A stretch of DNA of 40,902 nucleotides from Oscillospiraceae bacterium. Its GTDB lineage: Bacteria > Bacillota > Clostridia > Oscillospirales > Oscillospiraceae. The notes beneath the pieces were generated by a model, which did not search any database, was not told where the DNA came from, and worked only from the letters and a program-made list of their open reading frames with translations. The stretch spans positions 1 through 40,902 of the forward strand of contig CACYOR010000011.1 in the NCBI GenBank assembly GCA_902775985.1. Direction: 5' to 3'. Position numbers and translations under genes: made by a program. Shown here piece by piece: positions 6,908-16,774 of the stretch (position 1 is its first letter; each line of letters starts with the position of its first letter).

Positions 6908-7282
6908 ATGCAGAAATCTTTCTTTGAGCAGATGGGTGGTACATATACACAGGTTGGGGATTATCTTCTCCCCGATCTTGTGATCGAAGAGGTTGAACTA
7001 CAGCCCATTGGCAAATACGGCCGGATGCGGAAGCGGTATCTGAAAGAGCATCGGCCGGTCCTGTACAGCAATCTGCTTACGGGCGGGAAGCTCTACCGGC
7101 ACATGACCGAGATAGACCAGGTCTGCGAGGAACGCATGGATCTTCTCACGCGCCAAATGGCCAAGCAGGAAGGCGTGAACGAAGCACTCAAAGCGGCCGA
7201 TCAAATGGAATGGGTCAGACGCATGAACAGCATTCGGAAACGTGCCGAAGAGATCATCCTGCACGAGCTCATCTTCGGCTGA
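6908..7282 (+). CDS. TnpV-family transposon-encoded protein
   Basis: A 124-residue protein matching the TnpV family of Clostridia transposons (family hallmarks seen: Y-L-L-P-D-L near the N-terminus, G-K-Y-G-x-M-R-K-x-Y-L-K-E-H-R, and an R-M-N-S-I-R-x-R-A-E-E-I-I stretch at the end). These small proteins travel with mobile elements; their biochemical role is not established. The ATG at 6908 follows GGAGG; the longer frame from 6893 starts within that ribosome binding site. No transposase or recombinase lies next to it, so it is an orphan copy at the left end of element 2. Confidence 0.75.
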   Translation: MQKSFFEQMGGTYTQVGDYLLPDLVIEEVELQPIGKYGRMRKRYLKEHRPVLYSNLLTGGKLYRHMTEIDQVCEERMDLLTRQMAKQEGVNEALKAADQMEWVRRMNSIRKRAEEIILHELIFG

Positions 7283-7347
7283 AACGGTATGGAAAACGGT
7301 CGTTGTTTATGATATATTGGATTTACAGAAAAGAGAAGGTGTGAGCT

Positions 7348-8214
7348 ATGGAAAACACAAGTGCGATCCAGCTTTTTGAAGATCAGCCCATCCGTGCAGC
7401 CTGGGATGAAGAAAAGGAAGAGTGGTATTTCTCTATCGTTGATGTGGTACGTGTTTTAACTGAGCAGCCTGATACTCGGCATGCGGCAAAGTACTGGAGC
7501 GTTTTGAAAACACGCATAAAAGCTGAGAGCGGGCAGTTGACTACAATTTGTAGTCAACTGAAATTGAAGTCTGCCGATGGCAAGCGCTACCTGACCGATG
7601 TGGCCGATACTGAACAACTCCTGCGGATCATCCAGTCGATCCCTTCCCCCAAGGCCGAGCCGTTCAAACTGTGGCTGGCCCAAGTGGGTCGTGAGCGCAT
7701 TGAGGAGACCATCGACCCGGAGCTTGCCATCGACCGGGCGCTGGAGACCTACCTGAAAAAGGGTTACACGCGCGAATGGATCAACCAGCGCCTGCAGGCC
7801 ATCCAGGTTCGGAAGGAACTGACGGACGAATGGCAAGATCGCGGCGTGCAGAAGGGCGTGGAATACGCCATCCTGACCGATGAGATCACCCGCGCCTGGT
7901 CCGGTATGTCCACCCGGCAGTATAAGCGCCTCAAGGGGCTGAAAAAGGAAAACCTACGGGACAACATGACCACGACGGAGCTCGTGCTGAACATGCTGGC
8001 CGAGACATCTACCACGGATATCTCCAAGGCAGAGCAGCCGCAGAGCTTTTCGGAGAATATGGATGTGGCCCGCAAGGGCGGCGAGGTCGCCGGGATCGCA
8101 AGAAAGGCGCTGGAAGAACGGACCGGCAAGCCGGTCATCACCGCGAAGAACGCCACCCAGCTCAACGCCATTGTAACCGCGCTGATCGAAGACGCGGCTG
8201 AAAAGGGTAAATAG
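7348..8214 (+). CDS. BRO-family phage antirepressor-like protein
   Basis: A 288-residue protein with an N-terminal BRO-N domain (residues about 8-115: F-x-D-Q-P-I-R-A-A-W-D...W-Y-F-S-I-V-D-V-V...Y-W-S-V-L-K-T-R...Q-L-K-L...D-V-A-D-T-E-Q-L-L-R-I-I-Q-S-I-P-S-P-K-A-E-P-F-K-L-W-L). The C-terminal half resembles DNA-damage-inducible protein D (K-G-x-x-W-I-N-Q-R-L-Q-A-I-Q-V-R-K-E-L-T-D-E-W). Proteins of this kind antagonise phage repressors or respond to DNA damage; which applies here is unknown. A clear ribosome binding site, GAAGGTGTG, precedes the ATG. A 27-bp inverted repeat (7534-7560) lies in the coding sequence. The gene ends facing araD with a shared terminator between them. Confidence 0.8.
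   Translation: MENTSAIQLFEDQPIRAAWDEEKEEWYFSIVDVVRVLTEQPDTRHAAKYWSVLKTRIKAESGQLTTICSQLKLKSADGKRYLTDVADTEQLLRIIQSIPSPKAEPFKLWLAQVGRERIEETIDPELAIDRALETYLKKGYTREWINQRLQAIQVRKELTDEWQDRGVQKGVEYAILTDEITRAWSGMSTRQYKRLKGLKKENLRDNMTTTELVLNMLAETSTTDISKAEQPQSFSENMDVARKGGEVAGIARKALEERTGKPVITAKNATQLNAIVTALIEDAAEKGK
7534..7560. repeat. 27-bp inverted repeat within the antirepressor gene
   Basis: CAGTTGACTACAA and its exact complement flank a single central T. It encodes part of the BRO-N domain (S-G-Q-L-T-T-I-C-S-Q-L-K). It may be an internal operator or hairpin, or simply reflect the encoded Q-L...Q-L peptide. Confidence 0.8.
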
Positions 8215-8227
8215 AAGTAATACTGTG

Positions 8228-8259
8228 AGAGCAGAGCAGCAATCAAGCCGCTCTGCTCT
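8228..8259. terminator. Terminator between convergent antirepressor and araD genes
   Basis: AGAGCAGAGC and GCTCTGCTCT form a 10-bp stem with a 12-base loop, followed on the plus strand by TTCTGTTTC. It lies between the two stop codons and probably serves mainly the plus-strand gene. Confidence 0.6.
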
Positions 8260-8275
8260 TTCTGTTTCATAGCTC

Positions 8276-8965
8276 TTAACCTTGTCCGTAGTAGGCGTTT
8301 TTGCCATGCTTGCGGAGGTAGTGCTTGTCCAGCAGGGTCTGTTGCATGGGCCCGAGGGTAGGATTGAGGATCATCGCGTGCCAGTCTATGAATGCTACCT
8401 CCTCCATGACGACAGCATTGTGCACCGCGTTCATGGCGTCCGTGCCCCAGGCAAAGGGGCCGTGGGAATAGACCAGCACGCCGGGAACGGCGGCGGGATC
8501 GCGGTCGGCAAAGGTCTCAACGATCACCTTGCCGGTCTTTTTTTCGTACTCGCCCCGGATCTCCGCGTCCGTCATGGGCCGGGTACAGGAGATTTCGCCG
8601 TAGAAATAATCCGCCTGCGTCGTCCCCATGGCTGGAATTCCCCGGCCCGCTTGGGCGAAAGTGGTGGCCCAGCGGGAGTGGGTGTGGACGATGCCGCCGC
8701 ACTTTGAAAAAGCCTTGTACAGCTCCACATGGGTGGGCGTGTCGCTGGAGGGCTTCCACTTGCCCTCGACGACCTTGCCGTCCAGATCGACGACGACCAT
8801 ATCCTCGACCGTCATCCCCTCATAGGGTACGCCCGAGGGCTTGATGACCATAAGGCCCGTCTCCCGGTCAATACCGGAGACATTGCCCCAGGTGAAGGTC
8901 ACGAGACCATATTTGGGCAGGAGGAGATTCGCCTCACAGACTTCGCGTTTCAGTTCTTCCAGCAT
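8276..8965 (-). CDS. araD: L-ribulose-5-phosphate 4-epimerase
   Basis: A 229-residue class II aldolase-family protein, the usual AraD length. It converts L-ribulose 5-phosphate to D-xylulose 5-phosphate, the last step of L-arabinose catabolism, in the cytosol. Visible hallmarks are the phosphate-binding G-N-V-S-G and K-P-S-G-V, the zinc ligands H95-T-H97 and H168 (Y-S-H-G-P-F-A-W-G), and S-S-D75-T-P-T-H. The ATG lies one base after the araB stop with GAGGTGAT upstream, so it is translated as part of an araA-araB-araD operon read on the minus strand. Together with the two upstream genes it makes a complete arabinose-to-xylulose-5-phosphate pathway. Confidence 0.92.
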   Translation of the reverse strand: MLEELKREVCEANLLLPKYGLVTFTWGNVSGIDRETGLMVIKPSGVPYEGMTVEDMVVVDLDGKVVEGKWKPSSDTPTHVELYKAFSKCGGIVHTHSRWATTFAQAGRGIPAMGTTQADYFYGEISCTRPMTDAEIRGEYEKKTGKVIVETFADRDPAAVPGVLVYSHGPFAWGTDAMNAVHNAVVMEEVAFIDWHAMILNPTLGPMQQTLLDKHYLRKHGKNAYYGQG

Positions 8966-8966
8966 C

Positions 8967-10535
8967 TCAGATCACCTCGATCGCTGCCTTTTCCACAGGC
9001 AGCGCTTTCTTATACCGGGTCAGAAAAACATTGAAGCCCGCCACGTCCTTGTCCTCCGCCATCAGCGTTGTGGACCTGGCATTGGCGAAGACCTTATGAT
9101 CCAGATAATCCGGCAGGCTCTCGCCCTCGTCTTTCCAGAGCATATACGCGCCCAGCAGCGCCATGCCGTAGGGGCCGCCTTCCCCGGCGGTCTCCATCAC
9201 GGACACAGGAGCGCCCACCGCGGCGGACAGCACCCGCTGCCCCACCTCCGGCGTCTTGAAGAAACCGCCGTGGCCGGTGAGCTTGTCGATGGGCACCTGC
9301 TCGGTCTGGGTCAGGATATCCAGCCCGATCTTCAAGGTTGCCAGCGCGGAGAGCAGATGCGTCCGCATGAAATTGGCAAGGGTAAAGCGGCTGTTTTGCA
9401 TCCGGGCGAACACAGGCCGCCCTTCATCCAGATCGGTGACGCCCTCGCCGGAGAAGTAGTTGAAGCTCATGAGTCCGCCGCAGTCTGCTTCGCCCTCCAA
9501 TGCCTTGTTGAACAGCAGTGTGAACAGCCTTCCCTTATCCTGCGGCGCGCCGATGGCCTCGGCAAACTCCGAGAAGAGATTGACCCAGGCGTTGATGTCG
9601 CTCGTGCAATTGTTGCAGTGCACCATAGCGACCGGCAGACCGTCCGGCGTAGTCACCATGTCGATCTCCCGGTGAACGCCGAGAGGCTTATCCGTGACAA
9701 TCATGGCGAAATCCGAGGTACCCGCGCTGACATTGCCTGTCCGCACCCGGACGGAGTTGGTGGCCGCCATGCCGGTTCCCGCGTCCCCTTCACAGGGAGC
9801 AATCGGAACACCTGCTTGCAGCGTTCCGATTGGATCAAGGAAGCGTGCACCGCTCTCAGTGAGGTTTCCGCCGTTCTCTCCGGCAACATGCACCTTGGGG
9901 AGTATAGCGTGCAGGTCAATCCCTGTCAGGGCCTTGAACTTCTGCACCATGCCCTCGTCATAGTCCCGCTTTTCGCTGTCAATGGGGAACATGCCGCTGG
10001 CCTCGCCAATGCCCATGACCTTCTCCCCGGTGAGCTGCCAATGAATATAGCCTGCCAATGTGGTAAGGAACGCAAGGTCCTTCACATGCTCCTCATGGTT
10101 GAGAATCGCCTGATACAGATGGGCGATGCTCCAGCGTTGGGGAATGTTGAAGCCAAAGAGTGCCGTCAGCTCCTCGGCGGCCTCGCCCGTGATGGTGTTG
10201 CGCCATGTGCGAAACTCTGCAAGCTGGTTGCCGTCCTTGTCAAAGGGCAGATAGCCGTGCATCATGGCGGAGATACCAATCGCGCCCACGGTGGTCAGCG
10301 CCACGCCGAACTTGGCCTTTACATCGGCTTTCAGATTGGCAAAGCAGGTCTGCAGCCCGGTATGTACGGCCTCCATGCTGTAAGTCCATACGCCGTTCAC
10401 GAGCTGGTTTTCCCACTCATAATCTCCGTTTGCGATGGGGAGATGCTTGTCGTCAATCAAGACGGCCTTGATCCGGGTCGAGCCCAGCTCGATGCCCAAT
10501 ACAGTCTTTGTCAGATCCATCATTTTAATTTCCAT
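8967..10535 (-). CDS. araB: Ribulokinase-type FGGY carbohydrate kinase
   Basis: A protein of 522 residues at most, of the FGGY sugar kinase family. The N-terminal [10 protein letters not shown] phosphate-binding loop, the G-D-A-G-T-G-M segment, and the C-terminal G-H-G-G-F-F-K and G-E-G-G-P-Y-G-M-A segments are seen. Similar kinases are often annotated as xylulokinases, but position between araA and araD makes L-ribulose the likely substrate. Start choice is open: the first ATG (10535) lies 16 bp inside araA, while ATGs at 10523 and 10520 coincide with the araA stop in an ATGA overlap; one of these later starts is quite possible. The overlap shows tight translational coupling with araA. Confidence 0.88.
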   Translation of the reverse strand: MEIKMMDLTKTVLGIELGSTRIKAVLIDDKHLPIANGDYEWENQLVNGVWTYSMEAVHTGLQTCFANLKADVKAKFGVALTTVGAIGISAMMHGYLPFDKDGNQLAEFRTWRNTITGEAAEELTALFGFNIPQRWSIAHLYQAILNHEEHVKDLAFLTTLAGYIHWQLTGEKVMGIGEASGMFPIDSEKRDYDEGMVQKFKALTGIDLHAILPKVHVAGENGGNLTESGARFLDPIGTLQAGVPIAPCEGDAGTGMAATNSVRVRTGNVSAGTSDFAMIVTDKPLGVHREIDMVTTPDGLPVAMVHCNNCTSDINAWVNLFSEFAEAIGAPQDKGRLFTLLFNKALEGEADCGGLMSFNYFSGEGVTDLDEGRPVFARMQNSRFTLANFMRTHLLSALATLKIGLDILTQTEQVPIDKLTGHGGFFKTPEVGQRVLSAAVGAPVSVMETAGEGGPYGMALLGAYMLWKDEGESLPDYLDHKVFANARSTTLMAEDKDVAGFNVFLTRYKKALPVEKAAIEVI

Positions 10536-11983
10536 ACCAGGTCCTTGACCAGCAGCTCTTCTTCCAGCTTCTCGGGCGTTGTGTCCTTCGTGATGTGGAC
10601 AAACTCAATGTCCATCATCCGCGCCCAGTCGCGCATCTGCTCAGCGGTCACGTCGTAGGAAAGTACCGTATGGTGGGCACCGCCGGCGGTGATCCAGCAC
10701 TCCACGCCGGTGGTGAGATCGGGCATCGCACGCCACATGACGCGGGCAACCGGGAGGTTCGGCATCGGCAGGATGGGCTTGACGGCCTCGATGTCCTGCA
10801 CGATCAGGCGGAGCCTGCCTCCCATATCAATCAGAGAGACAACAATACCCTTGCCGGCCTTGCCCTCAAACACCAGACGGGCGGGGTCCTTTTCGTTCAT
10901 GCCGATACCAAGGTGGTGGGTCTCGATCCGGGGTTTGTCCGCCGCCAGAGATGGGCAGACCTCCAGCATGTGTGCGCCGAGGGAGTACTCCTGCCCCTCC
11001 ACCAGATGATAGGTATAGTCCTCCATGAAACCGGAAGCACCATTGCCGTTCTCGCCCATGGCCTTGAGGATGGCGGTCATGGCGGACACCTTCCAGTCGC
11101 CCTCGCCGCCGTAACCGTAGCCCTGGGCCATCAGATGCTGGCTCGCCAGACCCGGCAGCTGCTCCATGCCGTAGAGATCCTGGAAGGTGTTGGTGAAGGC
11201 CCTGCAGCCTTCCCGATCCAGCATCTTCTTCATGGCGATCTCTTCCCGCGCCTGATAGCGGATGGCGGCGGTGTTGTCGGTGGCAATGTCGTAATTGGCC
11301 TCATACTCAGCCACCAGCGCGTCGATCTCGGCTTCCGTGACCTTGCCCATCTCTTTCACCAGATCGCCCACAGCCCAGGTGTTCACCTGCCAGCCGAGCT
11401 TGGTCTGCACCTCCACCTTGTCGCCCTCGGTGACGGCCACCTCGCGCATGTTGTCGCCAAAGCGCATGACCTTCATCTTTTTGCTGACGGCCACGCCCAC
11501 GGCGGCGCGCATCCAGTCGGAGAGGCGCTTGTGGATCTTCTCGTCCTGCCAGAAGCCGGCGATGACCTTGCGCGGCAGACGCAGGCGGGCGGCGATGAAG
11601 CCGTGCTCCCGGTCGCCATGGGCGGCCTGGTTCAGGTTCATGAAGTCCATGTCGATCTCGTCGTTGGGGATCTCCTTGTTGTACTGGGTCGCCAGATGGC
11701 AGTAGGGCTTCTGGAGATTGGCAAGCCCGTTGATCCACATTTTGCTGGGAGAGAAGGTGTGGCACCAGGTGACGATTCCGGCGCACTCGTCCCGGTAATT
11801 GGCCTCTTTGATCACGTCGGTGATCTCCTTGTTGGTCTTGGCCGTGACTTTATACACCAGCGGGTACGGAAGAACCTTACTCAGCTCCGCCGCCATTTCT
11901 TTGGCGCGGGCGTCCACGGTGTCCAGCACGTCCTGCCCGTACAAAAACTGACTGCCGACGATGAACCAAAATTCACGTTTCAT
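10520..11983 (-). CDS. araA: L-arabinose isomerase
   Basis: A 487-residue enzyme that interconverts L-arabinose and L-ribulose in the cytosol with manganese. It matches the AraA family from the start ([12 protein letters not shown]) through [11 protein letters not shown] and [13 protein letters not shown], which contains metal-ligand Glu and His, to the C-terminal G-G-A-H-H-T motif. The ATG at 11983 is chosen because GGAGG sits at good distance upstream; an ATG at 11995 would overlap that site. It is first in the araA-araB-araD operon, behind a roughly 490-bp leader that holds a probable promoter at 12294-12321. Confidence 0.95.
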   Translation of the reverse strand: MKREFWFIVGSQFLYGQDVLDTVDARAKEMAAELSKVLPYPLVYKVTAKTNKEITDVIKEANYRDECAGIVTWCHTFSPSKMWINGLANLQKPYCHLATQYNKEIPNDEIDMDFMNLNQAAHGDREHGFIAARLRLPRKVIAGFWQDEKIHKRLSDWMRAAVGVAVSKKMKVMRFGDNMREVAVTEGDKVEVQTKLGWQVNTWAVGDLVKEMGKVTEAEIDALVAEYEANYDIATDNTAAIRYQAREEIAMKKMLDREGCRAFTNTFQDLYGMEQLPGLASQHLMAQGYGYGGEGDWKVSAMTAILKAMGENGNGASGFMEDYTYHLVEGQEYSLGAHMLEVCPSLAADKPRIETHHLGIGMNEKDPARLVFEGKAGKGIVVSLIDMGGRLRLIVQDIEAVKPILPMPNLPVARVMWRAMPDLTTGVECWITAGGAHHTVLSYDVTAEQMRDWARMMDIEFVHITKDTTPEKLEEELLVKDLVWKLK

Positions 11984-12293
11984 GATGTCCTCCATTCCAG
12001 GTTTCTCACAATTGGATTCATTTGGGGGTTAGAAGATTTTTATCTCGTAAATTGATAGTTTCCTGCTCTCACGGTTTCCTTTCGGCCATCCGGCAGAATT
12101 ATCTCCGCCGTACAGTTGGCCGGGAAACGGGGGATATAATTTCTATAAGTGCCCAGAAGCGCCTAAAACCAGTTGATACGAGCCAGTTTTATGAAAAAAT
12201 TCTCTACAAATATCCAAGAAGGAGCAAACTAAAAAACCGAATTGGCATGTAATTTGGCATATTTTGACTCATGACTGAAGCCCATTGTTTTAT

Positions 12294-12321
12294 ACCATAC
12301 TTTCAATTCAAATTTTGTCAA
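12294..12321 (-). promoter_or_regulatory. Probable promoter of the araA-araB-araD operon
   Basis: On the minus strand a perfect TTGACA (12321-12316) is followed after 16 bp by TATGGT (12299-12294). It implies an untranslated leader of about 300 bases before araA, in which no clear open frame or known riboswitch was recognised. An inverted repeat (12358-12392, arms GCGTCCTGCCA and complement) lies just upstream and could be a terminator of the GH2 gene or an operator. Confidence 0.5.
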
Positions 12322-12357
12322 GGGCTACCGAGAATCTTCTTACAGTGTCGATTGTAT

Positions 12358-12392
12358 GCGTCCTGCCACGGACAAATATCATGGCAGGACGC
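12358..12392. repeat. 11-bp inverted repeat between the GH2 gene and araA
   Basis: GCGTCCTGCCA and its exact complement flank a 13-base loop. No T-run follows on the minus strand, the direction of both neighbouring genes, so terminator function is uncertain; regulator binding upstream of the araA promoter is the alternative. Confidence 0.6.
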
Positions 12393-12470
12393 GCTTTATC
12401 ATTTTCAAATGGACAGCGGAGAGCACATGGATCCCCCCGCGACCGACGACGCCATGCGAGTGATTGTTAT

Positions 12471-14870
12471 TTACCCCACAGTCAGCTCCACGCATTGTTC
12501 CGCTATGCCGGGCGCGCTGACCTTGACCTGGATTCTTCCCGTGCTGTCCCCCGCGCGGATCACAGCCAGCGCCTTCCCGTAATAGGTGGTGTGAGTCTTT
12601 TCGGTAAAGCACTCTCCCATGTTCGGCTTGGCGGAGCCGAGAGCCAGCAGGCTGCCCGCGCCGCTTACCGTCACGGTAACGGGTACATCCTCCGAGGATT
12701 TGGTGATCCCATCCAGGCCGGTTAGGTCGATCGCCAGATAGCAGAGATCCTGCCCGTCGGCGCGCAGCGCGGTCCTGTCCGGACGGAGGCAAAGCTCTGT
12801 CTCGCCTTCTGCGGTGCGCATGGTCTCCCTTGCGATCTCCGCGCCCTTTGCGTCATAGCTGATGGCGGTAATGGTGCCCGGCTGGTAGATCACCTTCGGG
12901 AAGACAGCCTTGTATTCCTTGGTTTTCTTTCTGCCATAGGACTTGCCATTGACGATCAGCTCCGCCTCGGCGCCCGAGGCATAGACCGTGACCTTGGTCT
13001 TTTTCCCCTCGCAGCCCTTCCAGGACCAGCTTGCCACGGCGTCCGTATCGCGCCACATGGAGACAGACCCGGTCTCTCCCGCATGGGTCAGGGGCTCCAC
13101 GCCGATCCCGGGCTTGTTGCTCAAGCCCCAGACCAAGCGGTTCCACTGCACCTCCGGGCGCAGCTTGCCGCAGATGTCGATGACACCGCAGCCGCCGGAA
13201 ATGATGGGGGCGTCTTCGCCCGGCTTCTTGAAGCTTTTATACCGCACCGTACCGATGCCGGATTCGCCGAGATAGTCCCAGCCGGTCCACATGAAGTCGC
13301 CGATCACATAAGGGAACTTCTTGACAAGCTGCCAGTTGTGATAGAGGTTCTTCGGCAGCGTCTCAGAACCGACGATCACGCGGTCCGGGTGCAGCTTCCC
13401 GTCCATCTCATAGCGGGAGGCGGCATAGTTGTAGCCTCCGATGTCCAGATAGGAAAACGCAACTTCTGTGGCCTTATCGGCCGCAGGCTTGGCCGCGGAC
13501 TTTTCGATGATCCCGCCCAGATGGTTCATCAGCAGGTTGAAGAATGCGCTGGTAGGCAGATTATCCATCGTCTGGCTACCGTTCTTGTTTTCCTTACCGT
13601 CCTTTTTTTCGCCGTAGATCCCGCCGCCCTTGGCGGTCATGCTGCAGAGCATCAGGTTGACGCCCAGCGTCACGGCCTTGTCCGGATCGAGTGCTCTTGC
13701 CAGAACGGCAAGCTTCCTGCACATCTCCTGCCCCTCCGGGATCGCCAGCTCGGAGATCTCGTTGCCAATGGAATTCATCACCACGCAGGGGTGATTATGG
13801 TTTTTCAGCACCATAGCCGTCAGATCCCGCTCCCACCATGTCCGGAATTCCTGATCGGCGTAGTCATAGGGGTTTTTATGCACAAGCCAGTTGTCGCAAA
13901 ACTCGTCCATCACGTACATGCCCAGCCGGTCGCAGGCCTCCAGCAGCGCTTTGGACGCGGGATTGTGGGCGCTGCGGATTGCGTTGAAGCCCGCTTCCTT
14001 CAAAAGCCGCACTCTGCGCTCTTCCGCCGCGGCGAAGGAGCACGCGCCCAGAATGCCGTTGTCGTGGTGGATGCACGCGCCGCGAAGCAGGGTCTCCTTC
14101 CCGTTGACGAAAAAGCCCTTCCCGTTCCAGGCCAGCGTGCGGAAGCCGAAAGAATCCTCCGCTTCATCCACCGCTTCGCCATCCTCCAGCAGCTCGACAC
14201 AGCAGCGATAGAGCTCCGGGTGCTCGGCGTCCCACAGGCGTGGAGCCGTGACATGGAGCGACACCTCCGCCGCACCCTCTATAACAGGCGCAGCGGACTC
14301 GGCTGCAACGGAATCGCCGTCGCAGATTTTTACGCGGATTTCCTCTCCGCCGCTGACACCGACCTTCACATGGACCGTGTTATTGTTCCGGGTGGAGATC
14401 AGCAGGCCATCCGGGAGGATATGACTGGAGTGCCCGGAATACAGGCTGACATTGCGATAGATCCCGCTGCCGGAGTACCAGCGGGAGTTGGGAACGGCGG
14501 AGTTGTCCGCGATGACGGTGATCTCGTTTTCTTCCCCGAAACGAAGATACTCATCCAGCGGTACATAGAAATTGGAGTACCCATAAGGCCGCTCCGCCGC
14601 GAGGCTTCCGTTCAGATACACCTTCGCGTTTTTATAGACTGCCTCGAACTCCAGAATATGCGTCCGGCCGCGCTCCGCTTCCGGGAGAAAAAAACGTTTG
14701 GCGTACTCATACTTACCGCCGGGAAAATACCCGCAGGCTCCGGCAGTAGCGGCTTTTCTGTCCCGCTTCTCAAAAAGCATGGCGTCATGGGGCAGCGTGA
14801 CAGCTTTGGGTTCTGCGCTGTCGCCCTGCTTTTTGCATGTCCAGTGATCGTTAAAGCTGGTTTTCTTCAT
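12471..14870 (-). CDS. Glycoside hydrolase family 2 enzyme (beta-galactosidase-like, DUF4982)
   Basis: A 799-residue family GH2 enzyme. The order is: sugar-binding domain (about 45-145, ending R-W-Y-S-G-S-G-I-Y-R-N-V), immunoglobulin-like domain (about 150-245), TIM barrel (about 250-560), then DUF4982 and a C-terminal beta domain. The acid/base Glu371 is in G-N-E-I and the nucleophile Glu503 in G-S-E-T. No signal peptide is present, so it works in the cytosol on imported oligosaccharides. GH2 members hydrolyse beta-galactosides, beta-glucuronides, beta-mannosides or arabinosides; within this arabinan cluster, galactose- or arabinose-containing pectic side chains are the likely target, which is inferred. 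It is the last gene of the minus-strand GH43-SGNH-deacetylase-GH2 run. Confidence 0.88.
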   Translation of the reverse strand: MKKTSFNDHWTCKKQGDSAEPKAVTLPHDAMLFEKRDRKAATAGACGYFPGGKYEYAKRFFLPEAERGRTHILEFEAVYKNAKVYLNGSLAAERPYGYSNFYVPLDEYLRFGEENEITVIADNSAVPNSRWYSGSGIYRNVSLYSGHSSHILPDGLLISTRNNNTVHVKVGVSGGEEIRVKICDGDSVAAESAAPVIEGAAEVSLHVTAPRLWDAEHPELYRCCVELLEDGEAVDEAEDSFGFRTLAWNGKGFFVNGKETLLRGACIHHDNGILGACSFAAAEERRVRLLKEAGFNAIRSAHNPASKALLEACDRLGMYVMDEFCDNWLVHKNPYDYADQEFRTWWERDLTAMVLKNHNHPCVVMNSIGNEISELAIPEGQEMCRKLAVLARALDPDKAVTLGVNLMLCSMTAKGGGIYGEKKDGKENKNGSQTMDNLPTSAFFNLLMNHLGGIIEKSAAKPAADKATEVAFSYLDIGGYNYAASRYEMDGKLHPDRVIVGSETLPKNLYHNWQLVKKFPYVIGDFMWTGWDYLGESGIGTVRYKSFKKPGEDAPIISGGCGVIDICGKLRPEVQWNRLVWGLSNKPGIGVEPLTHAGETGSVSMWRDTDAVASWSWKGCEGKKTKVTVYASGAEAELIVNGKSYGRKKTKEYKAVFPKVIYQPGTITAISYDAKGAEIARETMRTAEGETELCLRPDRTALRADGQDLCYLAIDLTGLDGITKSSEDVPVTVTVSGAGSLLALGSAKPNMGECFTEKTHTTYYGKALAVIRAGDSTGRIQVKVSAPGIAEQCVELTVG

Positions 14871-14884
14871 GAGTATGCCCTCCT

Positions 14885-15625
14885 TTACATATGACGGAAC
14901 GCTTCGCTGTTGGTGCAGTAGATAATGTCCGGCTGGCCGGCGATGGCGGCAAAGAGACGCTCCAGGCCGTCCCAGCTTGCCTGTCCCTTCCCGTAGTCCA
15001 TCTCATAGCCGTGACCCCAGAGATATAAAAGCAGATCCCTGTCCGCCGCCTCCGCCTGCTTAAAGCTCTCCACCAACGTCATGGCATTGCCGAGGATCAC
15101 GGAGGAAGATGGGCGAAAGTTCAGGGGATCGGCCGGGAATTCAAAACTGCCGGAGGGATAGACCGCTCTGGCATAGAGATAGCCCTGCTTTTTCAGAAAG
15201 GCTTCCGCAGCCGGCGAAACCGAGCCCTGGGCGTAGGCATGACCGACGATGGGCGCTCCGGTCAGGCGCTCCAGATTCTCCTTGTCTCTGCCGACCGAAT
15301 CCCGCAGCCCCTGTTCATCCAGCTTTTTCAGCGGTTCATGGCGAAAGCCGTGGCTGGCGATCTCCATGCCTTCGTAGACTTGCAATATCTCGTCCTCCGG
15401 GATGCGGTTATGCGGCACATAGGAGAAGGGCCAGCGGTGCCGGACACCCTCTTCGCAATCCCGAAAGGAGAAGCTGCCGAGCCCCATCACCTCGCCGCGC
15501 TGCCCGAACAGGCCGGAATTGAGATTGAAGGTCCCCTTCAATCCGTATTGCTTCATCAGGGCGATGATCCGCTTGTCCTGCTCGAGACCGTCGTCAAAGC
15601 TGAGCGTAAAATATTTCTTTCCCAT
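14885..15625 (-). CDS. Polysaccharide deacetylase-family protein (CE4-like)
   Basis: A 246-residue NodB-type deacetylase. The metal site is visible: S-F-D11-D12-G near the start and S-H92-G-F-R-H96 later; Y-L-W-G-H-G-Y-E near the C-terminus supplies the last motif. No signal peptide is seen, unusual for enzymes acting on cell wall polymers but consistent with removing acetyl groups from imported plant oligosaccharides. It lies between an SGNH esterase (stop and start are adjacent) and the GH2 gene (14-bp gap), so it is within one operon with them. Substrate is not known. Confidence 0.8.
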   Translation of the reverse strand: MGKKYFTLSFDDGLEQDKRIIALMKQYGLKGTFNLNSGLFGQRGEVMGLGSFSFRDCEEGVRHRWPFSYVPHNRIPEDEILQVYEGMEIASHGFRHEPLKKLDEQGLRDSVGRDKENLERLTGAPIVGHAYAQGSVSPAAEAFLKKQGYLYARAVYPSGSFEFPADPLNFRPSSSVILGNAMTLVESFKQAEAADRDLLLYLWGHGYEMDYGKGQASWDGLERLFAAIAGQPDIIYCTNSEAFRHM

Positions 15626-16753
15626 TTACGCCTCCTCACCGGTAAGCGCTGCCAGATCATAGGCCTCCGCTATCCGCTCGCCGCCCAAGGTATTGGGATG
15701 CAGGTGGTCGCCCTGGTGGTAACGCTCATCCACCCGGGCCGGGTCCTTCTCGTCCCGCAGCAGCCGATCCGCGTCAAATACGTAATCGAACTGCCCGCAG
15801 TCCCGGATCCATGCGTTGATCTTCACGCGCAGGGCTTCCATCTCCGACGTATAGCCCTTTTTGACAAAGCCCTCCCGCGGCGTGAGCGTCTGCATGACGA
15901 CGCGGACACCACGATCCTTCAGGGCTTTCGTCAGCTCCAGAATGGCCGCCGTGTAAGCATCAAAAGAGATTATCTGCTCTGTTTTCTTCGTGTAATACGC
16001 CACATCGTTGACCCCCAGGGCCAGGATCACGGTATGAAGATCGTCAAAGCTCAGAACGTCTCTCTCAAAACGGACGACGCCCTTTTCGCCGTAAGAGCTG
16101 CCCATAAAGCCGGGCACCTGGTAGAGCAGGCAGTTGCCTCCGATCCCGGCGTTCAGCAGGGTATATTTCCCGCCGAAGCGAGCAAACAGCCGCTTTTGCA
16201 GCGGTTTGACCCAACGGTTCATGGCTGTGATGCTGTCACCGAAAGCGACGATCAACTTGCTGCACTCCTCGGATTCCACCTCCACCCGATCCAGAGACAC
16301 CACCGCGTCGTAGAGGTTATATTGCTGCTTATAGCTCTCCTTTTTCACTTCCGGCAGAGCTTCGTCCGCCGTATGATCTCCGGGGTAAGCCACAGCTTCC
16401 TCCAAGGTCATGTTGCTGTCCTGCGCCTTGGAGGCATAGAAAAGCCGGATCTCCAACGCCTCGCCTGCCGCAACCGGCAGCGCGACCGGATCGGAGAAGG
16501 TATGTCCGCCCGTTGGGATCGTGAAGGCTCTCTTCCCGCCGCAGGTAACAGGGACCGGCTGTCCCTTGCCCCGGACCGTGACCGCGCCTATGACATAGGG
16601 CTTCTTTCCGTAGATGTTGGAAAAGCGAAGACGGACCCGCTCACCGGAAACCGGAGAGCTGACCGGGAACACCACGGTTTTCTTCTTCCCCTGCAGCATG
16701 CCCATGGCAAAGGAGGGCGCTGCCGCCTGACTCCAGATTGTCGTCCAATTCAT
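15626..16753 (-). CDS. SGNH/GDSL esterase with N-terminal beta-sandwich domain
   Basis: A 375-residue protein. Residues 1-150 form a beta-rich domain of the type found before SGNH hydrolases, and residues about 166-370 are the hydrolase: block I F-G-D-S174-I-T, block II N-A-G-I-G-G-N, block III A-L-G-V-N-D and block V D-H-L-H-P-N-T. All catalytic elements (Ser, Gly, Asn, Asp, His) are present. Such enzymes remove acetyl or feruloyl groups from plant polysaccharides. Without a signal peptide it is probably cytosolic. It is placed directly between GH43 and the deacetylase, so it likely deacetylates arabinan or xylan fragments; this is inferred. Confidence 0.82.
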   Translation of the reverse strand: MNWTTIWSQAAAPSFAMGMLQGKKKTVVFPVSSPVSGERVRLRFSNIYGKKPYVIGAVTVRGKGQPVPVTCGGKRAFTIPTGGHTFSDPVALPVAAGEALEIRLFYASKAQDSNMTLEEAVAYPGDHTADEALPEVKKESYKQQYNLYDAVVSLDRVEVESEECSKLIVAFGDSITAMNRWVKPLQKRLFARFGGKYTLLNAGIGGNCLLYQVPGFMGSSYGEKGVVRFERDVLSFDDLHTVILALGVNDVAYYTKKTEQIISFDAYTAAILELTKALKDRGVRVVMQTLTPREGFVKKGYTSEMEALRVKINAWIRDCGQFDYVFDADRLLRDEKDPARVDERYHQGDHLHPNTLGGERIAEAYDLAALTGEEA

Positions 16754-16774
16754 GTTTTTAACTCCTCTCTATGT

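Noticed and set aside
8841-10658. A 605-codon plus-strand open frame opposite araB
   Set aside because: It lies antisense to a clear kinase gene and its protein shows no family features; it is a by-product of GC-rich codon use.
11984-12470. A riboswitch in the long araA leader
   Set aside because: No conserved riboswitch core was recognised; only a probable promoter and one inverted repeat can be supported.
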